From: Verrucomicrobia bacterium UBA673
Lineage (GTDB): Bacteria > Verrucomicrobiota > Verrucomicrobiia > Limisphaerales > UBA1096
Direction of reading: 5' to 3'
Assembly: GCA_002299785.1 (NCBI GenBank)
Contig: DBNL01000093.1
Location: 11,408 to 17,229, forward strand
Length of the DNA stretch: 5,822 nucleotides
Shown: one piece after another, positions 1 to 4,161 of the stretch
How positions within the stretch are numbered: position 1 is the first letter of the stretch
How the letters are laid out: each line of letters begins with the position of its first letter
Translations under genes and position numbers: made by a program
The notes under the pieces: generated by a model
Database searches by the model: none
Seen by the model: only the letters and a program-made list of their open reading frames with translations
What the model was told of the DNA's origin: nothing

Positions 1-1001
1 TTGGAGTTGGCCTTGGACACGGCGTCGATGATGTGTTCGTTAATGTGATGATCCACCGCCTCGACGGTGTGTTGCACGGCATTGCAGATGGCCCGGGCGC
101 TAGATGAGCCATGCGAGATGGTCACGACGCCGTTCACCCCGAGCAGCGGTGCGCCACCGTAGTTTTCGGTGTCGATCCGGTTTTTCAGGGCGCGAAACGC
201 ATTCTTGGAGAGTGCCGCTCCCAGTCTCCGGATGGGTGTGGCGGTGAGTTCATCTCTGAGCCAGCCCATCATGTGCAGGGCCAGGCCTTCGCAGGTCTTG
301 AGGACTATATTGCCGACGAAGCCATTACAGATTACTACGTCGAGTTCCTCCCCAAACAGGTCGTGCCCTTCCACGTTACCGATGAAATTTAGGTCGAGCC
401 CTTGACATCGCTTGAACGTCTCCAAAGTCAGATCGTTGCCCTTGGCTTCCTCGGTACCGACGCTCAACAGTCCCACTCGTGGCCGGCTTTTTCCGAGCAC
501 TTCCCGGGCGTAAATATCTCCCATGATGGCGTAGTGCATCAGATGCCGGGGCTTCCCCTCGACGTTGGCCCCGGCGTCGAGCAGGACGAAGTTGCTGGTC
601 TTGGTGGGGATCACGGTGGCGATGCCCGGCCGATCCACGCCGGGCAGCGTGCGCAGCTTTATGCTGGCCGCGGCGACCATCCCACCGGTGTTGCCGGCGG
701 AGAGGACGGCGTCGGCCTGGCCGTGCTTGACCAGATCCGTGGCCATGGCGAGGGAGCACTTTTTCTTGAGGCGCAAGCCCACTACCGGCTTTTCCTCCAT
801 CGAGAGGACTTCCGGCGAGTGGACGACCTCGATTCGTGGGGCGAGATGCCCCGCTTGGCCAAGCGAGGTACGGATGGTTTCCTCGTCGCCGACGAGGTAC
901 ATCGTCCTGATGTGGTCGTGATGCTCGAGCGCCTGCAACAGGCCGTCGATAATGACGGCGCAACCACCGTCTCCGCCCATGACATCTGCCGCGATTCTCA
1001 T
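1..1001 (-). CDS. plsX: Phosphate acyltransferase PlsX, 3' end cut by window edge
   Basis: PlsX makes acyl-phosphate from acyl-ACP and inorganic phosphate. PlsY then uses acyl-phosphate to acylate glycerol-3-phosphate, the first step of phospholipid synthesis; PlsX is a peripheral membrane enzyme. Reading leftward from the ATG at 1001, 333 codons are open with no stop. Family signatures seen: DVMGGDG at residues 6-12, SAGNTGG at 101-107, a GNVEGHD stretch near 208-214, NGFVGNIVLK at 226-235, and GGAPLLGVNG near 282-291 followed by SHGSS. Family members usually have about 330-360 residues, so few residues can be missing. The start is set by MRIAADVMGGDG, the expected N-terminus, but no Shine-Dalgarno is seen: the seven bases before the ATG are all T. 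It lies 46 nt after rpmF, the common yceD-rpmF-plsX order. A copy of the CTTGGCCAAG palindrome lies inside it at 854-863. Identification is firm. Confidence 0.97.
   Translation of the reverse strand, partial: MRIAADVMGGDGGCAVIIDGLLQALEHHDHIRTMYLVGDEETIRTSLGQAGHLAPRIEVVHSPEVLSMEEKPVVGLRLKKKCSLAMATDLVKHGQADAVLSAGNTGGMVAAASIKLRTLPGVDRPGIATVIPTKTSNFVLLDAGANVEGKPRHLMHYAIMGDIYAREVLGKSRPRVGLLSVGTEEAKGNDLTLETFKRCQGLDLNFIGNVEGHDLFGEELDVVICNGFVGNIVLKTCEGLALHMMGWLRDELTATPIRRLGAALSKNAFRALKNRIDTENYGGAPLLGVNGVVTISHGSSSARAICNAVQHTVEAVDHHINEHIIDAVSKANS
854..863. repeat. CTTGGCCAAG palindrome, copy 1 (in plsX)
   Basis: Exact copy extended to the 14-bp palindrome CGCTTGGCCAAGCG (852-865). It encodes LGQ on the plsX strand (residues 48-50, in SLGQA), so it is tolerated in an essential enzyme. 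Confidence 0.7.
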
Positions 1002-1029
1002 AAAAAAAGCGCGACTCGGCTGGTTGCGC
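1002..1029 (-). terminator. Terminator- or attenuator-like hairpin between rpmF and plsX
   Basis: On the minus strand GCGCAAC (1029-1023) can pair with GTCGCGC (1015-1009) around a 7-nt loop. This gives six pairs with one A-C mismatch. Seven T residues (1008-1002) follow at once, and then the plsX ATG. Hairpin plus T-run is the form of an intrinsic terminator, but the stem is short, so it may act partially as an attenuator that lowers plsX relative to rpmF. That role is inference. The T-run also takes the place where a Shine-Dalgarno would normally sit. Confidence 0.5.
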
Positions 1030-1047
1030 CCAGAATTTGGAGATGAA

Positions 1048-1239
1048 TCAGGCGCCGACCTCGACGCTGATGACTTGTTTGCCCTTGTAATGCCCGCACT
1101 CGGGGCAGGCGCGGTGGCGTTGGTAGCCCAGATGATCGCACTGCGGACAGTTGTCCAACTGCGGCGGGTGGAACTTGCTGTTGCTAGCCCGGCGCTTGCG
1201 AACGCGGCTCTTGGATGACCTGATTTTTGGTACTGCCAT
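1048..1239 (-). CDS. rpmF: 50S ribosomal protein L32, zinc-binding form
   Basis: L32 is a small structural protein of the large ribosomal subunit. The 63-residue product begins MAVPKIRSSKSRVRKRR, close to the typical MAVPK...SK...RR start of the family. It carries two CxxC pairs, CPQC at residues 31-34 and CPEC at 45-48, which form the zinc ribbon of the C+ (zinc-dependent) type. The following GHYKGKQVI tail is also typical. Length is normal. A good Shine-Dalgarno precedes the ATG. The gene starts 11 nt after the yceD stop, so the two are surely cotranscribed; plsX follows after 46 nt. In bacteria that also carry a zinc-free paralogue, the C+ form is the one replaced under zinc limitation; no paralogue is visible here. 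Identification is certain. Confidence 0.98.
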   Translation of the reverse strand: MAVPKIRSSKSRVRKRRASNSKFHPPQLDNCPQCDHLGYQRHRACPECGHYKGKQVISVEVGA

Positions 1240-1246
1240 AAAACTA

Positions 1247-1252
1247 TCCTCT
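1247..1252 (-). promoter_or_regulatory. Ribosome binding site of rpmF
   Basis: AGAGGA on the minus strand lies 7 nt before the rpmF ATG and overlaps the last codons of yceD, including its TAG stop at 1253-1251. The overlap suggests translational coupling of the two genes. It is the only strong Shine-Dalgarno in the leftward cluster. Confidence 0.75.
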
Positions 1253-1745
1253 ATTCTAAGTTCAGCTGGTCGAGTTCGGCCCAGGCTGAGGCTTCATTGT
1301 GGTTGCCGGAATCCAGTTTGAGGGTTGTGGGTTTCCCGTCAACACCGGCCTTGGGCGACTCGTCGCACCCCGTTTCACACAACGGATGTTGCGGAAAAGA
1401 GAGGAATGTATCTTCGCGCAGATAAGGCGTCAAGTCTGCTGAAGCGTTGATTAACTCGATATTTCCCTCCCCGCTAAGGGGGAGTAAACAACTCCATTCC
1501 TGCAATTCAACGCGGTACTCGAACGGCTGAAGGCACCGGGCGCACTCGCATTTTAGGTGCATCCCCATGCTGCCTTGGAGGGAAATATTGTCCCCAGCGC
1601 GTTTCGCAGTGAGGTCGTATTCCAGCGGCCCGCCGATCTTGATCAACTCGTCGAGCGTCTCCATTTGCAGTTCATCCACAGCAAGTTCGCCTCTGAGGCT
1701 AACAGGGCCTTCGGCCAGCATTTCAATTTTCAGGAGTAGTGGCAT
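1251..1745 (-). CDS. yceD: YceD/DUF177 family protein (YlbN-like), linked to L32
   Basis: This 164-residue protein belongs to the DUF177 (YceD/YlbN) family, which sits next to rpmF in many bacteria. Members are associated with large-subunit ribosome maturation, and the plant homologue is reported to act on 23S rRNA; the exact role in this organism is inferred. Seen in the sequence: the N-terminal beta-rich half, then CECARCL at residues 66-72, the region around LTPYLREDTFLSFPQHPLC at 105-123, and a second cysteine at 127 (CETGC). The cysteine pattern C66, C68, C71, C123, C127 fits a possible metal site. The usual CKGLC-type end is altered to CETGCDESP. The C-terminal WAELDQL is also characteristic. 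ATG at 1745 is the furthest start in the open frame; no clear Shine-Dalgarno precedes it, and M9 at 1721 is a less likely alternative. rpmF follows 11 nt later. Confidence 0.88.
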   Translation of the reverse strand: MPLLLKIEMLAEGPVSLRGELAVDELQMETLDELIKIGGPLEYDLTAKRAGDNISLQGSMGMHLKCECARCLQPFEYRVELQEWSCLLPLSGEGNIELINASADLTPYLREDTFLSFPQHPLCETGCDESPKAGVDGKPTTLKLDSGNHNEASAWAELDQLNLE

Positions 1746-1755
1746 GGCAACGGGT

Positions 1756-1789
1756 TGTCAGTGGCACGCTTGGCCAAGTGTATCTGACA
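1756..1789 (-). other. Hairpin in the coaD-yceD gap built around CTTGGCCAAG
   Basis: The 62-nt gap between coaD and yceD holds outer arms TGTCAG and CTGACA enclosing the palindrome CTTGGCCAAG. Its two-base flanks also pair in part, so a long stem could form in RNA of either strand. A second possible helix, GTGGC at 1761-1765 with GCCAC at 1790-1794, crosses the first and would compete with it. No T-run follows on the minus strand, so it is not a standard terminator. It could be an RNA processing or stability element, or a remnant of a repeated palindromic element. Confidence 0.45.
1769..1778. repeat. CTTGGCCAAG palindrome, copy 2 (coaD-yceD gap)
   Basis: Exact intergenic copy at the centre of the hairpin in this gap. 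A one-mismatch relative, CTTGACCAAG, lies 135 bp away inside coaD at 1904-1913, also followed by TGTG/TGTA-like sequence. Confidence 0.7.
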
Positions 1790-1807
1790 GCCACATAGGC
1801 GGGGGGT

Positions 1808-2299
1808 TCAATTTACGCACGCCTGACCAAGCTTCGCTGCCAGTGCTTCCTTCACCTCGGGGGTGACAAACGGGGATACATCACCCCCCAAGCCGGAGAT
1901 CTCCTTGACCAAGTGTGAACTAAGGAAGGAATAGGAGGCGCGCGGCATCATGAATAGCGTCTCAATGTGCTCGTTAAGTTGGCGGTTCATCAGTGCCATT
2001 TGGAACTCGTTCTCAAAATCAGACAACGCCCGCAGTCCGCGAATCACCGCGTGGCCGGACTGCTGTTCCACATACTCCACAAGCAACCCCTCAAAGAGGT
2101 CTACACTGACATTGGGAAGATCGGTGGTGGATTGCTCGATCAGCGTCTTACGCTCGGCGGGGGAGAACAGCGGTTGCTTGCTCTCGTTGCGGGCCACGGC
2201 CACCACCACACGGTCAAACAAACGGGCAGCCCTCTGAATGACATCCAAGTGGCCGTTGGTCAGGGGGTCGAAGCTGCCGGGATAAATGACTGTTCGCAC
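1808..2299 (-). CDS. coaD: Phosphopantetheine adenylyltransferase CoaD
   Basis: CoaD transfers AMP from ATP to 4'-phosphopantetheine to give dephospho-CoA, the last step but one of coenzyme A synthesis, in the cytoplasm. The 163-residue product carries the nucleotidyltransferase motif TNGH (residues 14-17) within YPGSFDPLTNGH, the conserved lysine near 41, IRGLRA at 86-91, and the C-terminal SSHLVKE at 127-133, matching SSxLVKE of E. coli CoaD (159 residues). Only the GTG at 2299 gives the normal N-terminus (MRTVIYPGSFDP). An in-frame TTG at 2344 would add 15 residues but lies inside the FecR-gene terminator stem-loop, so it is rejected. No clear Shine-Dalgarno is seen before the GTG. yceD follows 62 nt downstream. 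The upstream terminator is only 26 nt away, so the promoter must overlap it or coaD depends on readthrough; I could not find a convincing one. Confidence 0.96.
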   Translation of the reverse strand: MRTVIYPGSFDPLTNGHLDVIQRAARLFDRVVVAVARNESKQPLFSPAERKTLIEQSTTDLPNVSVDLFEGLLVEYVEQQSGHAVIRGLRALSDFENEFQMALMNRQLNEHIETLFMMPRASYSFLSSHLVKEISGLGGDVSPFVTPEVKEALAAKLGQACVN

Positions 2300-2325
2300 G
2301 CGCGGAACCGTAGCAGAGCCGATAC

Positions 2326-2354
2326 AAAAAAAGAACCCGGACAATTGTCCGGGT
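2326..2354 (-). terminator. Intrinsic terminator of the FecR-domain gene
   Basis: A perfect 20-bp palindrome, ACCCGGACAATTGTCCGGGT (2335-2354), gives an 8-bp GC-rich stem with an AATT loop. On the minus strand it is followed by TCTTTTTTT (2334-2326; the leading TC interrupts the run). It starts 34 nt past the TAA of the FecR gene and ends the unit that begins at the promoter near 3924. On the plus strand no T-run follows, so it works leftward only. Confidence 0.9.
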
Positions 2355-2388
2355 GCTGAAAGTTTAATTTGTGATGAACCTGCCGGTA

Positions 2389-3849
2389 TTAGCTTCCCGT
2401 GATCAGGGATTCCTCCGGCAGTGTCGGAGGCACTACGATCGGCGGGGGAGGGATTGCGCCTTCCACAACCTCTACCGGAGGCGGCACAAAAGCAATTACA
2501 TCGACTTTGCCAAGATTCGCGTCCGGATTCTTAGGCTTGATTACCACCTCAACTTGGAACGGGGTTGATTTATCGCCCGTTGGTACCACGTTGGTGCTGA
2601 TATCCACCTCGTCAGCTTTTAGCGTCTCGCCATTGATTTCAAAATTATCAAGATTTCCGAATTGCTCCTCTATGGTAGCGATGTAGGCGTCAGCTTCATC
2701 CGCTGTGAACCCATCAGTCGTTATGTTGATTGACTTGGCTGAGCCAGTATCATCTATATTGGCAACTAGACTGGGCGCCTTCATCGGGGCTACCAGATCG
2801 ACATCCACGGATACCGAGTTGCCACCCGCCGTCGGGATGGACACCGCTACAGGCACCGCGTTGGCTTTGGCAACCTCGGCTGGAGCGAATGAATCGCCCG
2901 TTGACGTAATGACCAGTTTCTTGGCTCCACTATCGCCGACATTCTCCACCACGATTGTCGCATTATCATCGCTGATGGCTCCACCGTCCACGCTCAATTG
3001 CAGATCGGAAGGCTTGAATTTTTGGCCAACCGACAGACCGCTACCCGCGGAAGTGTCAAGGACGATTTCCAGCTTGTCCGGAGAAAAAGCCGATCCGGAG
3101 CGAACCACCAGGTCGCCGAAGAAAGTAGGAGTGGGCGAGATAAACTGGGTCGGGTTGATTGGGCCAGCTCTATGATCTTTTGCTTGGTTTTCCCACACGC
3201 CCTGTCTGAGCGGAACGCTGATAGTGAAGCTGGGGAAGCCAGTTGAATTCGTTGGGGCAGCGGCTGCGGATTCAGCTCTCTCGTCGTCAGCTGCCTTAAT
3301 TTCGCGACCGCCAACATATTTCCCTCCGCTTGCAATGAGAACCTCTTTGCCGTTGGCGTTGTCTGTGTATTTGACCTTGCCACTGACCACGACCAACTCG
3401 CCGTCGGCGTTGATGTCGTAGACGGTGCCTTTGACTTTGGCCTCGCCTTTAGGCGTCTTGATCACGTAGCTCGAGCCCATCGGCAGTTTGCGGACGTTGC
3501 CGATGACCCGACCGCTGATGAGTTCCATCTCGGTCTGGGCGATCGGCTCTATCGGCGATTGCTCGATGGCGAGGCGGGTGAATTTCAACTCGGTGTTTGC
3601 TGCCAAGCGCAGCATTGAGCCGTTGATTCCAAGAAATAAATCAGCTTGCGACTTGGCGCCGGTCTTAACGACGGTGCCGCTCTTGAGCATTTCGCCAGTC
3701 TGCAGCGGCAGCCATTTGCCTCCATTCGCTAACATGGTGACTTCGCCGCTGATCGATTGAACCAGAGCTTGACCCTCCCGAGCGTTGGCTTGTGCTGCAA
3801 ACAAAAGTCCAGCAACAACCAACCCAGCCGTGAATGATACGCGTTTCAT
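2389..3849 (-). CDS. Exported FecR-domain protein with repeat region and proline-rich tail
   Basis: The 486-residue product starts with a clear signal peptide: KR at 2-3, hydrophobic core about 6-19, and an ANA cleavage motif at 21-23, so mature protein likely begins at R24. Residues about 28-185 form a FecR domain (PF04773 type): a TGEMLKSGTVVKTG loop, then LFLGINGSMLRLAANTELKF, and later YVIKTPKGEAKVKGTVYDI with GELVVVSGKVKY. In classical FecR the domain is the periplasmic part of an anti-sigma factor. Here there is no cytoplasmic anti-sigma region, no later membrane helix and no sigma-factor neighbour, so that role is unlikely. Residues about 300-440 hold two related beta-rich segments, and 456-479 is a proline-rich tail. 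There is no cysteine. Such stand-alone FecR proteins are probably periplasmic or surface-located; function unknown. ATG at 3849 is fixed by the signal peptide, though no Shine-Dalgarno is seen. It has its own promoter and terminator. Confidence 0.88.
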   Translation of the reverse strand: MKRVSFTAGLVVAGLLFAAQANAREGQALVQSISGEVTMLANGGKWLPLQTGEMLKSGTVVKTGAKSQADLFLGINGSMLRLAANTELKFTRLAIEQSPIEPIAQTEMELISGRVIGNVRKLPMGSSYVIKTPKGEAKVKGTVYDINADGELVVVSGKVKYTDNANGKEVLIASGGKYVGGREIKAADDERAESAAAAPTNSTGFPSFTISVPLRQGVWENQAKDHRAGPINPTQFISPTPTFFGDLVVRSGSAFSPDKLEIVLDTSAGSGLSVGQKFKPSDLQLSVDGGAISDDNATIVVENVGDSGAKKLVITSTGDSFAPAEVAKANAVPVAVSIPTAGGNSVSVDVDLVAPMKAPSLVANIDDTGSAKSINITTDGFTADEADAYIATIEEQFGNLDNFEINGETLKADEVDISTNVVPTGDKSTPFQVEVVIKPKNPDANLGKVDVIAFVPPPVEVVEGAIPPPPIVVPPTLPEESLITGS

Positions 3850-3896
3850 TAGTTTGTGTGTGTTCTAAAAAGGCTAAAAACGTTTTAAGCGCCCGA

Positions 3897-3924
3897 ATCG
3901 TAGTCCCGCCGACGGCAATGTCAA
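3897..3924 (-). promoter_or_regulatory. Sigma-70-type promoter of the FecR-domain gene
   Basis: On the minus strand a perfect -35 box TTGACA (3924-3919) is separated by 16 nt from TACGAT (3902-3897), a -10 box matching consensus at four of six positions including TA and the final T. Transcription would start near 3890, giving a leader of about 40 nt before the ATG at 3849. The leader holds AAAACGTTTT and is otherwise A/T- and CA-rich with no Shine-Dalgarno. Confidence 0.7.
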
Positions 3925-4052
3925 CCGCTGAATCGCAATTTTTAGGACTTCGACTTGCCTGAAAATAGGCATATTCCGACAAAAAAGAAGCAAAAAATCG
4001 ATCGATCACCATCAAAATTGGGAGTCGGGAACATCGATTCAGTCAATAGAAC

Positions 4053-4069
4053 CATTGATTTTATCAATG
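4053..4069. repeat. Inverted repeat upstream of the DUF2339 gene
   Basis: CATTGAT and ATCAATG form perfect 7-bp arms around a TTT centre. The stem is A/T-rich and the nearest T-run starts six bases later, so it is a poor terminator. Its place about 100 bp before a start codon suits an operator for a dimeric regulator, but this is only inference. Confidence 0.4.
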
Positions 4070-4118
4070 CTCGGCTTTTTTGTGTTTGGGGTAGAGTCTT
4101 TTGCAAGGCGGCAAGCCG

Positions 4119-4128
4119 CTTGGCCAAG
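4119..4128. repeat. CTTGGCCAAG palindrome, copy 3 (upstream of DUF2339 gene)
   Basis: Exact intergenic copy within GCCGCTTGGCCAAGCCG, 33 bp before the DUF2339 start codon and just before the -10-like TAAAAT. Confidence 0.7.
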
Positions 4129-4148
4129 CCGACTTAAAATAAGACAAG

Positions 4149-4154
4149 AAAGGA
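4149..4154 (+). promoter_or_regulatory. Ribosome binding site of the DUF2339 gene
   Basis: AAAGGA lies 7 nt before the ATG at 4162, a normal Shine-Dalgarno distance, and supports this start over the in-frame ATG at 4174. Confidence 0.75.
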
Positions 4155-4161
4155 TCGAATT

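Larger units (their letters stand above)
3925..4161. other. Divergent intergenic region between the FecR gene and the DUF2339 gene
   Basis: This stretch lies between the FecR promoter and the DUF2339 start; the whole gap between start codons is 312 bp. It contains a 10-bp palindrome ATCGATCGAT at 3997-4006, an inverted repeat CATTGAT-TTT-ATCAATG at 4053-4069, a T6 run at 4076-4081, one exact CTTGGCCAAG at 4119-4128, and a -10-like TAAAAT at 4135-4140 with no matching -35 box. Open frames of about 60 codons exist on both strands (3955-4137 and 3942-4127) but have biased composition, no clear ribosome site and no recognisable domain. I therefore call no gene here. Confidence 0.6.

Noticed and set aside
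376..963. 195-codon open frame on the minus strand inside plsX
   Set aside because: It overlaps plsX on the same strand in another frame; its product is arginine-rich with no recognisable domain, while the plsX frame carries all family motifs. The frame is open only because of high GC.
402..1046. 214-codon open frame on the plus strand
   Set aside because: Antisense to plsX and running into the rpmF-plsX gap. The product has no family signature; it is a shadow of the plsX codons.
2300..2344. N-terminal extension of coaD from a TTG at 2344
   Set aside because: The extension would be translated from within the FecR terminator stem-loop and adds residues absent from known CoaD proteins.
1967..2359. 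130-codon plus-strand frame opposite coaD
   Set aside because: Antisense to coaD, whose identity is certain; no domain is seen.
2705..3175. 156-codon plus-strand frame opposite the FecR gene
   Set aside because: Serine/threonine-rich mirror of the FecR reading frame, with no ribosome site or domain.
2389..3849. FecR gene as part of an iron-uptake sigma/anti-sigma signalling system
   Set aside because: No ECF sigma factor, TonB-dependent receptor or anti-sigma N-terminal domain is present in the window, and the protein starts with a cleavable signal peptide.
4053..4081. Plus-strand intrinsic terminator from the CATTGAT repeat and T6 run
   Set aside because: The stem is A/T-rich and the T-run begins six bases after it, and no plus-strand gene precedes it to be terminated.
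3942..4137. Two opposite small open frames of about 60 codons in the divergent intergenic region
   Set aside because: They overlap each other antisense, lack Shine-Dalgarno sites, and have composition set by the A/T-rich promoter DNA. One also covers the inverted repeat and the palindrome copy.
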